Positions 51,948 to 61,102 of a DNA stretch of 64,000 nucleotides are shown piece after piece (position 1 is the first letter of the stretch; each line of letters begins with the position of its first letter). The position numbers and the translations under genes were made by a program. The stretch covers positions 1-64,000 of the forward strand of contig CAWFEI010000009.1 in assembly GCA_963814915.1 (NCBI GenBank). Reading direction: 5' to 3'. The notes beneath the pieces were generated by a model that was not told where the DNA came from, did not search any database, and worked only from the letters and a program-made list of their open reading frames with translations. This DNA comes from VRUE01 sp963814915. Its GTDB lineage: Bacteria; Actinomycetota; Thermoleophilia; Solirubrobacterales; 70-9.

Positions 51948-54941
51948 CTAGTGGCCGTGCTTGTGACGGTGCCGGCGGTGCTTCCTGTGCTTGCCGCAGG
52001 GCGCCCGCAGCCGCGGCCGCAGGTTGCGCTTCTTGCCGTTCTGTCCCTTGAAGCGCACGATTGCGCGCTGGCCGCGGCGCTTCTTCCTGCCCTTCTTATG
52101 CCCCTTGCCACCCTGGCGACGCGCCGCGGCACTGCCGTGCGCCCGCTTACCGCGGTGGGCGCGCTTGCGGGGATGCGGGCACTGGTTGCGCGAGTTGACG
52201 AGCAGGCCCCGCCTGCCGCCGCGTAGGGTGAGGATGAACTTCGAGACCGGCACATCGGGGACGATGTCGAAGATGTTGCGGATGTGGCCGTGAACGCTGT
52301 CGGTGCGGCTGTCCAGTTCGACGTCGACCTGGCCGTGCAGCGACGAGACGAGGTCCGGCAGGGTGTTGTCGGAGGAGCGCAGGTAGATGGGGCCCTGGAG
52401 GGGCTTGTCGAGCAGCGGCGAGAAGGCCTTGGCGTAGCCGTAGATCGAGTTCTTCGGGCAGTTGTGCGCGGCGTACTGGACGCGGGTGCAGACCTTCGAG
52501 AGGTTGCCCTGGTCGAGGATCAGCGAGCGCGGCAGGATCGTCGCCGCGCGGGCGATATTGGCATCGCCCGTGTGTGGGATCAGGACCGCGCGCAGCTTCG
52601 GGTTCTTGGCCCGCCTGGTCGCGCCGAAGAGGCGCAGGAAGAGCTTCGGCCGGAAGCCGAGCTTCTCGCAGCCGGCCGCCTCGAACGGGGCCGAGACCGG
52701 CGCCGCCGAGAAGGCGCCCGAATCGGTCGGGTCGGCGCCCCCGCCAAGCAGGTTGCCGCCGAAGGAGAGCTGCGAGCAGTTGGTCGGGTTGAGCGAGAAA
52801 TTGTGCCGATCGAGGTCGACGTCGACCTTGCGGACGTCGAGCGTCGCGCCGCCGTAGATGTGCGGGATCGCGTCGGAATGGGCACGAACCTGGGTGGTCC
52901 GTTCGTCGACGAACAGCGCCACCCTCACCACGACCGTGCCGAGGTCGAACGGCCCGGCCGTGGCGGGGGTGATCACTGCCAGGGAGAGAGGGGCGCCCCG
53001 GTAGGGGCCGGCGAGGAAGACCTTGCCGCCAATCTGGATCGGCGACGGGCCGCTGCCGGCGGCGACGTCGGCGTGCCCGATACGGCTCGAGTCGGGGCAG
53101 CTGGAGTCGGCGGCCTCATCGGCACCGGGCCTTCCGGCGGCCGAGGCGAGCGACCCCTCCGAGCAGTAGGTGACCCCGGCGAGCTTCGCCGTCAGCCCGG
53201 GCGGCAGCGTCACGTCGACGCCTTTCAGCTCCTGGTTGCCATCCGAGCGGGCGATGTTCATGTGCAGCGGGCTGAACGCGCCGCTTTGCGGGTTGGCGGT
53301 CCCGGCCGAGAAATCGGGTGTGAACGGCCGGTCGGCGAGCGTCTTCGCGCAGCCACCGCCGCCCGGGGCGGCGGTGAGGGTGAAGTCCCCGGAAGGGGTC
53401 GCCGGCGAATTGCCCGTCCAGGGGGTCATCGCGGTCGTGCTCGTGTTCGGGCCGCAAGTCGGCGGGCTGGTCAGGGTCGCATGTGCCCCGCCATTCAGAT
53501 TGATCCGAAACGACTTGAACGGCACCTGGGGCAGGCCCGGCAGTGGGACTTTTCCAAGCGCCTCGTCGTCGAAGGTGGTGGTCAGTTGGCCGGTCTCGCG
53601 ATTGGCGGCGATCTTGCCGAGCAGGCGGGCGGAGATGTCGTAACGACTCGATTCGGCGACGACGAAGATCCTGTAAAGGCCACCCGATTCGGGGTCGCGG
53701 TTAAGCTGGCGGCCGACGTAGACCGGTCCACTCAGCGATCCGTCGGGGAGCGGCGGCGTGTCGACTTCGACGGTCCCGATCCGCGACGCGGCGGGACAGG
53801 CGACCGGGCTGCGGGTCCCCTTGCCGAACTGCTCGTCGGAGCAGACCTCAAGCCCGTTGGCGGCGGACGGGTTGATCCCCATCCCCTGCGGCAGGGTCAC
53901 CCTGGCGCTACGCGTGTGCGAGGTGCCCTGGTTGGAAGCGCCTTTGACCTCGGGCAATTCGACGTTCACGCTTGCGCCGGACGGGGAGTCGGTCTGCGCC
54001 GTGTGCGAGTCGACGGAGATCGACGGGTCGTAGGGAACCGAAGCGCATTCTTTCGGCCACGTCCCGGGCGGGATCTTCGACTCCAGGAAATCCGAGCCGT
54101 TGGGGAAATTCGGATCCATGTTTGGCGCTTCGTACGCGTCGGCGCGCAGGTAGGTCGAATAAATGTGCTCGACCTGGCTCCCCGGCGTCGCCGGCCCGAG
54201 GCAGGTCGTCGGCGTAGTAATGAACGTGCCGTCAGGCCCGGAGGTGCCGTCGAAGACGAGGCGGTTGAGTTTGATCCGCGCCAGTTCCGCCGGAATCGGC
54301 GGCAGTTCCACTTTGGCGACGTGGATCGTGAAGTACTCGTGAAAGTCGCTCTCCCAGGCAACGTCGGCTTCGAGGTAGATGTCGTTGCCCACAAGACTGA
54401 GGCCAAAGCGCGCGGGTTCACCTTCGTTAGGCACCAGGTTGTAGACGTCGACCGCGGGGAACGACTCCGGGATCCCTGTCGTCTGGTTGACGGCAGTTAC
54501 TTCGCTGTAGCCGACTTTCGACCCGGGGGCGCGGGTCGCACATTCGCTTGGGCTCTCTTCGGGTTCGAGCTCACACTGTTCCGACGAGGACTGCGGGTTG
54601 ACGGTTAGGCCCGGAGGAAGATCGACACGCACGGTTTTCAGATTGCCTATGGGGGCTGGGCCAAACGGTGGCAGGGGCGCAGGTTCGGTGTTGACGATGA
54701 ACTGGGTGAAGCCGACCGGCGGGTGTCCGGCCGCCTGTTCGAAGAACTGCGCCGGAGTGGCGACGCTGCACGGCCCAGCGTCCGAATAGCAGGTGCCGGC
54801 CTGCCACGGGCTGTTGGGCTGTGGATCGTCGGGGTTTTGTGGGCCGATGATCTGCGCCATTGCCGGCGAGCATCCGAAAGCCAAACCCAGAGCCAAAAGC
54901 AGACCCACAACGCAAACGCGCATTCGCGCTTCCCTGCTCAT
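51948..54941 (-). CDS. Giant secreted protein with four repeated modules and a basic tail
   Basis: 997 residues. ATG 54941 with GGGAGA six bases ahead; signal peptide MRVCVVGLLLALGLAFGCSP ending AMA-Q. The body contains four copies of a module: an LPPG-like turn, a Cys, then CP-x-x-S-x-IG and a G-P-V/I-Y-hydrophobic strand. They are at LPPGLTVNPQSSSEQCEL; LPQGMGINPSAANGLEVC with ACPAASRIGTVEV; LPPGLTAKLAGVTYC with SCPDSSRIGHADV; and LPRSLILDQGNLSKVC with NCPKNSIYGYAKA. The final 85 residues are Lys/Arg/His-rich (HPRKRAHRGKRAHGS, HRKHRRHRHKHGH). No named family; probably cell-surface bound. Confidence 0.78.
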   Translation of the reverse strand: MSREARMRVCVVGLLLALGLAFGCSPAMAQIIGPQNPDDPQPNSPWQAGTCYSDAGPCSVATPAQFFEQAAGHPPVGFTQFIVNTEPAPLPPFGPAPIGNLKTVRVDLPPGLTVNPQSSSEQCELEPEESPSECATRAPGSKVGYSEVTAVNQTTGIPESFPAVDVYNLVPNEGEPARFGLSLVGNDIYLEADVAWESDFHEYFTIHVAKVELPPIPAELARIKLNRLVFDGTSGPDGTFITTPTTCLGPATPGSQVEHIYSTYLRADAYEAPNMDPNFPNGSDFLESKIPPGTWPKECASVPYDPSISVDSHTAQTDSPSGASVNVELPEVKGASNQGTSHTRSARVTLPQGMGINPSAANGLEVCSDEQFGKGTRSPVACPAASRIGTVEVDTPPLPDGSLSGPVYVGRQLNRDPESGGLYRIFVVAESSRYDISARLLGKIAANRETGQLTTTFDDEALGKVPLPGLPQVPFKSFRINLNGGAHATLTSPPTCGPNTSTTAMTPWTGNSPATPSGDFTLTAAPGGGGCAKTLADRPFTPDFSAGTANPQSGAFSPLHMNIARSDGNQELKGVDVTLPPGLTAKLAGVTYCSEGSLASAAGRPGADEAADSSCPDSSRIGHADVAAGSGPSPIQIGGKVFLAGPYRGAPLSLAVITPATAGPFDLGTVVVRVALFVDERTTQVRAHSDAIPHIYGGATLDVRKVDVDLDRHNFSLNPTNCSQLSFGGNLLGGGADPTDSGAFSAAPVSAPFEAAGCEKLGFRPKLFLRLFGATRRAKNPKLRAVLIPHTGDANIARAATILPRSLILDQGNLSKVCTRVQYAAHNCPKNSIYGYAKAFSPLLDKPLQGPIYLRSSDNTLPDLVSSLHGQVDVELDSRTDSVHGHIRNIFDIVPDVPVSKFILTLRGGRRGLLVNSRNQCPHPRKRAHRGKRAHGSAAARRQGGKGHKKGRKKRRGQRAIVRFKGQNGKKRNLRPRLRAPCGKHRKHRRHRHKHGH

Positions 54942-55021
54942 CCAAATCTCCCATCCTCGAACCATTGCCGAGGTGAGACTACCCGATTTTGATGATCTAA
55001 GCCATTATTTGTAGGTATTGA

Positions 55022-55094
55022 AGCGGACGACGGGTCTCGAACCCGCGACCTCGAGCTTGGGAAGCTCGCGCTCTACCAACTGAGCTACGTCCGC
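55022..55094 (-). tRNA. tRNA-Gly (anticodon CCC)
   Basis: 73 bases, acceptor GCGGACG/CGTCCGC, D-arm AGCTCAGTTGGTAGAGC, anticodon stem CGAGC/GCTCG with loop TTCCCAA (anticodon CCC), T-arm GCGGGTTCGAGACCCGT. Discriminator T; CCA not encoded. Confidence 0.96.
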
Positions 55095-55207
55095 GTAGCC
55101 CAACTATAGAGTCGATACTCGTAGCAGCGACCGAACGGCGTGGGTGCCGGATCTGAGGCGAGCCGCTCGGTCGGCGGAGTGCCGACGACGGCTAATGTTC
55201 GCCGGCC

Positions 55208-55729
55208 GTGAGCACCCGCGCCTTCTTCGCCTTTCTCGCTGTCTGCGCCGTCATCGGCCTGCTCGGCTTCGGCCTGCTGAGCAAGGGCGGGGCGAAGATC
55301 TCGGTCGGCGACCGGGCGCCCGACAAGTCCCTGCCGGTCCTCGGCGGCCCGGGGCGGGGCTCGATCGCCGACTACCGCGGGCGCTGGGTGCTGGTCAACC
55401 TCTGGGCATCGTGGTGCGGCCCCTGCCGCCACGAGGCGCCCGAGCTGGATCAGTTCGCCCGGCGCTACGGCAAGCGCGGCGTTCGCGTGCTCGGCATCAA
55501 CGTCCAGGACAACAGCGCCGACGCGCTCGCCTTCCTGCGCGACTACGACGTCCGCTACCGCCAGCTGCGCTCGGTCGGCGACGAGCGCAGCGCCGCCTTC
55601 GGCTCGACCGGGGTGCCGGAGAACTTCCTGGTCGACCCACAGGGACGGCTGGCGCTGATCTGGCGCGGGCCGGTTGACCGCGAGTTCCTCGAGCAAGAGG
55701 TCGTCCCCGTGGTCGAGGGGGAACGTTGA
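55208..55729 (+). CDS. ccmG: Thioredoxin-like cytochrome c maturation protein CcmG/DsbE
   Basis: 173 residues: membrane anchor FFAFLAVCAVIGLLGFGLLS, then a TlpA-type thioredoxin fold with LVNLWASWCGPCRHEAPELD (Cys70, Cys73), LGINVQDNSADALAF and the cis-Pro region GSTGVPENFLVDPQGRLAL. Keeps apocytochrome CXXCH thiols reduced outside the membrane. GTG start; end overlaps ccmH (TTGA). Separated by 5 kb from ccmF/ccmE and on the other strand. Confidence 0.92.
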   Translation: MSTRAFFAFLAVCAVIGLLGFGLLSKGGAKISVGDRAPDKSLPVLGGPGRGSIADYRGRWVLVNLWASWCGPCRHEAPELDQFARRYGKRGVRVLGINVQDNSADALAFLRDYDVRYRQLRSVGDERSAAFGSTGVPENFLVDPQGRLALIWRGPVDREFLEQEVVPVVEGER

Positions 55730-56196
55730 GCCGGCTTGGCATCGTCATGGCGATCGCCTTGGCGCTTGCGGCGCTCGCCACCCCCGCCCTCGCCGCCACC
55801 CCGCGGACGAGCATCAACGACGTCGAAGACGAGGTGATGTGCCCGATCTGCGGCACGCTGCTCGAGCTGGCCGAATCGCCGCAGGCCCAGCGCGAGCGGG
55901 CGCTGGTCAAACGGTTGATCGCTGAAGGCAAGACCAAGGACGAGGTCAAGGACACGCTGGTCGCCCAGTACGGGCGCCAGGTCCTCGCCCTCCCCGGGGG
56001 CTCGGGCTTCGACCTCTCCGCCTACCTGGTCCCGGCGATCGCCTTCGTCGTTGCCGCGATCGCGCTGGCATTCGGGGTCATGCGATGGCGCCGGGCCGGA
56101 AACGGAGTGGGCCCGAGCGGGCCCGGCGCCGCGCCCGGGCCACGGGGCGCGGACGCCGAGCGGCTCGACGCCGACCTGGCGCGCTACGACCTTTAG
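55726..56196 (+). CDS. ccmH: Cytochrome c maturation protein CcmH
   Basis: 156 residues: signal peptide ending LAA, N-terminal CcmH domain with EDEVMCPICGTLLELAESPQ (Cys39, Cys42; the usual LRCxxC reads VMCxxC), RALVKRLIAEGKTKDEVKDT, YGRQVLALPGGSGFD and a C-terminal helix LVPAIAFVVAAIALAFGVMR, then a Gly/Pro-rich tail. Works with CcmG and CcmF in apocytochrome thiol handling. CcmA, B, C and D are not in this window. Confidence 0.92.
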   Translation: MSRLGIVMAIALALAALATPALAATPRTSINDVEDEVMCPICGTLLELAESPQAQRERALVKRLIAEGKTKDEVKDTLVAQYGRQVLALPGGSGFDLSAYLVPAIAFVVAAIALAFGVMRWRRAGNGVGPSGPGAAPGPRGADAERLDADLARYDL

Positions 56197-56209
56197 CCGA
56201 CCACCGGCC

Positions 56210-56827
56210 TCAGCGCTGGACCACGATGCCCTGCGCCGGGATCGGCGGCCTGCGGCCCGCTTCACCCGCGCCGACGCAGACGAGCGTCGCGTCGGCGAGG
56301 GCGACGACGGGGCGCAGCGCGTTTTCGTCGCGCAGCGGCGGGCCGTCGAGCACGACGAGCTCGTAGGCGGCGCTCAACCCCTCGATGGCCCGGCGGAAGC
56401 GGTCGGAGCCGAGCAGCGCCCAGGCTTCGCTCGCGGGGCGCCCGGCGACCACGCAGGCAAGCGGCTCGCTCGCACCGGCCGACCCTGGCCCGGCCAGGAC
56501 GACTGGCCTGAGGACATCCTCGGCGTCCGCCTCGCCGCGCAGGTGCTCGTGCAGGCCGGGCGCGTTGGCGAGGCCGATGGCGTCGGCGAGCGCCGGCTCG
56601 GCGAGGTCGCACTCGAGCAGCACCACCCGCAGGCCGCCCGCCGCGGCGCTCGTCGCCAGCCCTGCCGCCACCGAGCGCCGACCCACGTCGTAGCCCGTCA
56701 TCAGCACCGTGCGGGCATCGCGCAGCTCCCCGAGCAGGCCCGCGTAGGCCGCCAGGTCGCCGCGGCGCAGTGTGCCCGTGCGCAGCTCGTCGGAGGAGCG
56801 GGCGGGGATCTCCGCCAGGACCCTCAC
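56210..56827 (-). CDS. CpsD/CapB-like P-loop protein with degenerate Walker A
   Basis: 205 residues. Fold resembles BY-kinases that control polysaccharide export: RTVLMTGYDVGRRSVAAGLA is in the position of the Walker A loop (normally GKST, here GRRS with the key Lys replaced by Arg), VVLLECDLAEPALADA replaces Walker A', and YELVVLDGPPL is a good Walker B. No Tyr-rich tail. ATP hydrolysis is doubtful; a regulatory pseudo-kinase or a MinD/ParA-like scaffold is possible. GTG start overlaps the argS stop (GTGA), an unusual partner. Confidence 0.62.
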   Translation of the reverse strand: MRVLAEIPARSSDELRTGTLRRGDLAAYAGLLGELRDARTVLMTGYDVGRRSVAAGLATSAAAGGLRVVLLECDLAEPALADAIGLANAPGLHEHLRGEADAEDVLRPVVLAGPGSAGASEPLACVVAGRPASEAWALLGSDRFRRAIEGLSAAYELVVLDGPPLRDENALRPVVALADATLVCVGAGEAGRRPPIPAQGIVVQR

Positions 56828-58458
56828 ATCTGCTCGGGGGCGGAGATGCCGAGCAGGCCTAGCGAAGCGGCGATCGTGCGCTGCGCCAGCAGGCAGAGGC
56901 CGAGGCGCGAACGCTCGACCCCCTCCCCCTCCGCGCCAACCACCTGGCAGTCCCGATAGAAGGCGTGGAAGTCGGATGCGACGGCGGTCGAGTAGGCGCA
57001 GATGCGGTGCGGCGCCCGGCGGGCCGCCGCCTCGCGAACCTCCTCGGGGAACTCGAGCAGGCGCTTGACCAGGTCGCGCTCGGTCGGTTGCAGCGGCGTT
57101 CCCGGTGTCGGCGTCCCGGCCTCGCCCGCCTCGCCGCCGGCCTTGCGCAGGATGCTGGCAATGCGGGCGTGGGCGTACTGCACGTAGTAGACGGGGTTGT
57201 CGCTGGACTCGCGCCGGGCCAGCTCCAGGTCGAGGTCGACTGTCGTGTCGTGGCTGCGCCAGAGCATGAACCAGCGGGCCGCGTCGACGCCGATGTCGCC
57301 GACCAGCTCGTCGAGCGAGACGAAGTCGCCGCTGCGCTTCGACATCTGCGCCCGCTCGCCGGATTCGACGATGTGGACCAACCGCATGATCAGCGCCTCG
57401 AGCGCCTCGGGGTCGGCTCCGAGCGCCGCGATCGTGGCCCGCAGGCGCGGTGCGTATCCGTGGTGGTCGGCGCCGAGCACGTCGATCAGCCGCTCGAAGC
57501 CGCGCTCCAGCTTGTCGCGGTGGTAGGCGACGTCGGCCGCGAGGTAGGTCGGATCGCCGTCGGCGCGGATCAGGACCCGGTCCTTGTCGTCGCCGAAATC
57601 GGTGCTGCGCAGCCACAGCGCGCCATCGCTCCTGTAGGTGTGGCCGCGCCGCTCGAGTTGCTCCAGGGCGGCCTCGACCTCGCCGCTCGCGTAGAGATCG
57701 CGCTCGGAGAACCAGCCGTCGAAGGCGACCCCGAAGCGCTCCAGCGTCTCCCGCACGCCGCCGAGGACCATCGCGACTCCGCGGCGGCCGATCTCCTCCG
57801 TGTTCGTCGGATCGACCTCTTCGGCCCGCAACCGCTCGGCCAGGTCGCCGACGTAGTCGCCTTCGTAGCCGTCCTTCGGAGGCGGGTCGCCGGTCATCGC
57901 GGCCGCGATCGAGGCGGCGAAGCGCTGCACCTGGCCACCCCCGTCGTTGACGTAGTACTCGCTCTCGACCTCATGCCCGACCGCCCGCAAGAGCCGGACG
58001 AGCGCGTCCCCGTAGGCGGCGTGACGGCCGCCGCCGACGTGCAGCGGCCCGGTCGGGTTGGCCGAGACGTACTCGACCAGGATCCGCTCGGGGGACTCGA
58101 CCGAAGCCGGGCCGAGGCCCGCTCCGGCGGCGGCGAGTCGAACCATCGCCCGCCGATACCACTCGTCGGAGAGGAAGAGGTTGACGAAGCCGGGGCCGGC
58201 GACCTCGATCCGGTCGACGTCGCCCGCGGCGCCCAACTCGCGCTCGAGCTCGGCGCCCAGCCGGGCCGCCACGTCGCGCGGCGCTTCGCCCAGCGGGGCG
58301 GCGAGGAGCATCGCCGCGTTGGAGCTGTAGTCGCCCAGCTCCGGCTTCGGCGGCCGGTCGAGCGTCGGCGCGGGCCCGGTCGGCTCGCCGTCGCGCAGCG
58401 CCAGCGCCGAACGCTGCACGGCGGCGCGCAGCTCAGCTATCGAGTCGGTCGCACTCAC
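56824..58458 (-). CDS. argS: Arginyl-tRNA synthetase
   Basis: 544 residues, class I synthetase. Additional N-terminal domain (PPKPELGDYSSNAAMLLAAP), HIGH-type motif ANPTGPLHVGGGRHAAYGDA, DFGDDKDRVLIRADGDPTYL, KMSKS-like ERAQMSKRSGDFVSL and the DALR anticodon domain (SSDNPVYYVQYAHARIASIL). GTG 58458 is preferred since upstream sequence belongs to the divergent gene's promoter. Coupled to the CpsD-like gene downstream. Confidence 0.96.
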   Translation of the reverse strand: MSATDSIAELRAAVQRSALALRDGEPTGPAPTLDRPPKPELGDYSSNAAMLLAAPLGEAPRDVAARLGAELERELGAAGDVDRIEVAGPGFVNLFLSDEWYRRAMVRLAAAGAGLGPASVESPERILVEYVSANPTGPLHVGGGRHAAYGDALVRLLRAVGHEVESEYYVNDGGGQVQRFAASIAAAMTGDPPPKDGYEGDYVGDLAERLRAEEVDPTNTEEIGRRGVAMVLGGVRETLERFGVAFDGWFSERDLYASGEVEAALEQLERRGHTYRSDGALWLRSTDFGDDKDRVLIRADGDPTYLAADVAYHRDKLERGFERLIDVLGADHHGYAPRLRATIAALGADPEALEALIMRLVHIVESGERAQMSKRSGDFVSLDELVGDIGVDAARWFMLWRSHDTTVDLDLELARRESSDNPVYYVQYAHARIASILRKAGGEAGEAGTPTPGTPLQPTERDLVKRLLEFPEEVREAAARRAPHRICAYSTAVASDFHAFYRDCQVVGAEGEGVERSRLGLCLLAQRTIAASLGLLGISAPEQM

Positions 58459-58503
58459 GGTCGCATCGTATGAGCCCGGGCGAGCCGGAGTACGCTGGCC
58501 GCC

Positions 58504-59247
58504 GTGCGCGTAGCCGCGATCTCCGACATCCACGCCAACCTGCCCGCCCTCGAGGCGGTCCTCGCGGCGATCGACAACGCCGGTGTAGAGGAGATCTGGT
58601 GCCTCGGCGACGTGATCGGCTACGGCGCCGAGCCCGACCAGTGCACCGACCTGGTGCGCGAGCGCTGCGACCTCTGCCTGGTCGGCAACCACGACCTCGC
58701 CGTGCTCGGTGCGCTTGACATCTCCTCCTTCTCGGAGGCCGCCGCCGAAGCCGTCGCCTGGACGCGCGAGAACATCTCCGACCGCTCGTTGACGACGCTG
58801 CGTGAGCTGGAGCCCTCCGGCGAGCGCGAGGGGATCGGCGCCTTCCACGCCTCGCCGCGCGATCCCGTCTGGGAGTACGTGCTCTCCGCCGAGCAGGCCG
58901 AGGCCAACCTCGACGTGCAGGCGGCGCGCATCGCCCTGGTCGGCCACTCGCACGTCTCACTCTTCTTCGTCCGCCCGACCGCCGAGGAGGACGCCGGTGA
59001 GATCCGCGGCGCCCAGGCGAGCGACGACACGCTGCTCGACCTGGCCGCGGGCCAGTGGCTGATCAACCCCGGCAGCGTCGGCCAGCCGCGCGACGGCGAC
59101 CCGCGCGCCGCCTGGTTGGAGCTCGACACCAGCGCCCGGACCGCCCGCTTCCATCGCGTCCGCTACGACGTCGAGCGGGCCTCCGCCGCGATCGCCGACG
59201 CCGGGCTGCCGCGGCGCCTCGCCGATCGCCTCCACGTCGGCTCATGA
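58504..59247 (+). CDS. Metallophosphoesterase (YfcE/MJ0936-like)
   Basis: 247 residues, calcineurin-like fold. AAISDIHANLPALEAVL (D-x-H), WCLGDVIGYGAEPDQC (GD), LVGNHDLAVLG (GNHD), ALVGHSHVSLFF (GHSH) and NPGSVGQPRDGDP give the full di-metal set. The YGAEPDQC and N-P-G-S-V-G-Q-P-R motifs fit the subgroup annotated as nucleotide or diadenosine-polyphosphate phosphatases. GTG start 45 bases from divergent argS. Confidence 0.92.
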   Translation: MRVAAISDIHANLPALEAVLAAIDNAGVEEIWCLGDVIGYGAEPDQCTDLVRERCDLCLVGNHDLAVLGALDISSFSEAAAEAVAWTRENISDRSLTTLRELEPSGEREGIGAFHASPRDPVWEYVLSAEQAEANLDVQAARIALVGHSHVSLFFVRPTAEEDAGEIRGAQASDDTLLDLAAGQWLINPGSVGQPRDGDPRAAWLELDTSARTARFHRVRYDVERASAAIADAGLPRRLADRLHVGS

Positions 59248-59312
59248 GCGCTTCCCCCATGCGCAGGTGCAGGGAAATTCTGCGCCACGGCCCGTTGTCT
59301 AGACTCGGCCGG

Positions 59313-59879
59313 ATGCCCCGACTCCGCCCGCTCCTGCCCGCCCTTGCCGCAATCGCCGTCGCCACCGGGCTGACCGCCTGCGGAGGCGAAGACGCTCGGC
59401 TGCTGCCGGGTGAGACCGCGCGGGAGATTGTCGCCAACCTCGACAGCGTCCAGCAGCTCTCCTCCGAAGGCGACTGCGTGGGCGCCGAAAGCGCCGCCCA
59501 GCAGGTCGGCGAACAGATCGAATCCCTGCAAGGCGTGGACCGCAAGCTCAAGCAGGCGCTCGAAGACGGCGCCGCTCGGCTCGAAGAAGTGATTGCCGGC
59601 TGCGAAGAATCGAGCAGCGAAGCGATCGCGCCGGCCGAAGTCCCGACCGAACCCGAAGAAGAAGAAAAGGAAAAGGCGCCGAAGGGCAGGGAAAAGGAAG
59701 AGAAGCCCAAGAAGGAAAAGCCCGCGACTGAACCGTCTCCGCCCCCAGCCAACGGCGAAGGCAAGGGGCTGGAAGAAGGCAACGGCTCGCCGCCGAGCAG
59801 CGAATCGCCAGAAGAAGAAAGCGCCGGATCCCCGTCCGGAGGGGTCAGCCCAGGCAGCCCCGCCGGGAAGGCCGAATGA
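59313..59879 (+). CDS. Lipoprotein with charged low-complexity tail
   Basis: 188 residues. Signal peptide LLPALAAIAVATGLTACGG with lipobox LTAC. Residues 25-105 form a helical domain (EIVANLDSVQQLSSEGDCVG, VGEQIESLQGVDRKLKQALE) with two Cys; residues 110-188 are Glu/Lys/Pro/Ser-rich and disordered (EEEEKEKAPKGREKEEKP). Overlaps the kinase start by four bases (ATGA), so the pair is translated together; the lipoprotein may be an extracytoplasmic partner or sensor of the kinase. Confidence 0.8.
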   Translation: MPRLRPLLPALAAIAVATGLTACGGEDARLLPGETAREIVANLDSVQQLSSEGDCVGAESAAQQVGEQIESLQGVDRKLKQALEDGAARLEEVIAGCEESSSEAIAPAEVPTEPEEEEKEKAPKGREKEEKPKKEKPATEPSPPPANGEGKGLEEGNGSPPSSESPEEESAGSPSGGVSPGSPAGKAE

Positions 59880-61102
59880 CGGAGGCAGGCGCCCTCTCGG
59901 GCCGCTACGACCTCGGAGACCGGCTCGGCTCGGGCGGGATGTCGAACGTCTACCGGGCCACCGATCTGACCCTGGAGCGGACGGTCGCGGTGAAGATCCT
60001 CGCCGAGCATCTCTCCGACGACGAGCGCTTCGTAGCCCGCTTCCGACGCGAGGCGCTCGCGGTCGCCAAGCTGATCCACCCCAACATCGTCCAGGTCTAT
60101 GACACCGGCATCGACGACGGGCGCCACTACATCGTCATGGAGTACGTCGAGGGGCGCTCCGGCGCGCAGATCCTCCAGCGCCATGGCCCGATCGTTGCCG
60201 AGACCGCGGCCGAGGCCGGGATCCAGGCCTGCGCCGGGCTCGACTACGCGCACCGCCGCGGGATCATCCACCGCGACGTCAAGCCCGGCAACCTGATGGT
60301 CGTCGGCGGCCCGGTCGGCGGCGGGCCGATGACCGTCAAGCTGACCGACTTCGGCATCGCCCGGGCGCTCGCCCAGACCCGGATAACCCAGGTCGGCTCG
60401 GTGGTCGGCACCGCCGCCTACCTGGCCCCGGAGCAGGTGCGCGGCGAGGAGGCGACGCCGGCGACCGACGTCTACGCGCTCGGCGTCGTGCTGTACCAGT
60501 TCCTCACAGGCCGCCTCCCGTACGAGGGCTCGACCCTGGCGGAGCTGGCGGTGCGCCAGCAGAACGAGCGGCCGCTGCCGCCGACGACCTACAACGACGA
60601 TGTGCCCGAGCCGCTCGGTGGCGCCGTGCTGCGCGCCCTGGAGGGCGACCCGGCGCGTCGCTACGCCAGCGCGGACGAGCTCTCGGGCGGGTTGCAGCTG
60701 GGCCTGCAGGGCGAGGACGTGACCTTGCCGCTGGAGGAGGGCACGGCGGCGACCGGCGTGCTCGGCGGCGAGGAGGCCACGCGGCGGCTCGAACAGACCG
60801 AGCGGACCGAGCTGCGCCCGGCCTCGCCGAGCCGCCGACCGGTGCCCCGCGCGCCGCAGCCCGCTCCCGTCCCGCAGGAGCCGGTCGTGCTGCCGGCCCC
60901 GGCCAAGCGAGGCGCCTTCTCGCGCTTTGCCCGCTTCGTGATGGCGGCGGTGGCGCTCGTCCTGATCGCGGCCGCGGTGGCCGCCGCGGTGATTGTCGCC
61001 ACCGACAAGGCGACCGGGGTGAAGGCAACCGAAGTGGCGGGCGACTCGGTCGAAAAGGTCGTCGAAGAGTTCAAAGAACTCGTCAAGAAGAACACCGAAT
61101 AG
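59876..61102 (+). CDS. Membrane Ser/Thr protein kinase (PknB-like, no PASTA domains)
   Basis: 408 residues. Kinase domain: G-loop LGSGGMSNVYRAT, Lys40 in VAVKILAEH, Glu59, HRD at 132-134 in IIHRDVKPGNLMVV, DFG at 158-160 in KLTDFGIAR, and APEQVRGEEATPATDVYALG. A Pro-rich juxtamembrane linker (SRRPVPRAPQPAPVPQEPVV) leads to one helix (FVMAAVALVLIAAAVAAAVI) and only about 38 extracytoplasmic residues, too short for PASTA repeats. The coupled lipoprotein could supply the external sensing part. Confidence 0.95.
   Translation: MTEAGALSGRYDLGDRLGSGGMSNVYRATDLTLERTVAVKILAEHLSDDERFVARFRREALAVAKLIHPNIVQVYDTGIDDGRHYIVMEYVEGRSGAQILQRHGPIVAETAAEAGIQACAGLDYAHRRGIIHRDVKPGNLMVVGGPVGGGPMTVKLTDFGIARALAQTRITQVGSVVGTAAYLAPEQVRGEEATPATDVYALGVVLYQFLTGRLPYEGSTLAELAVRQQNERPLPPTTYNDDVPEPLGGAVLRALEGDPARRYASADELSGGLQLGLQGEDVTLPLEEGTAATGVLGGEEATRRLEQTERTELRPASPSRRPVPRAPQPAPVPQEPVVLPAPAKRGAFSRFARFVMAAVALVLIAAAVAAAVIVATDKATGVKATEVAGDSVEKVVEEFKELVKKNTE

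Noticed and set aside
52284..54608. 774-codon plus-strand open frame
   Set aside because: Antisense shadow of the secreted repeat protein, which has a good start, ribosome site and signal peptide.
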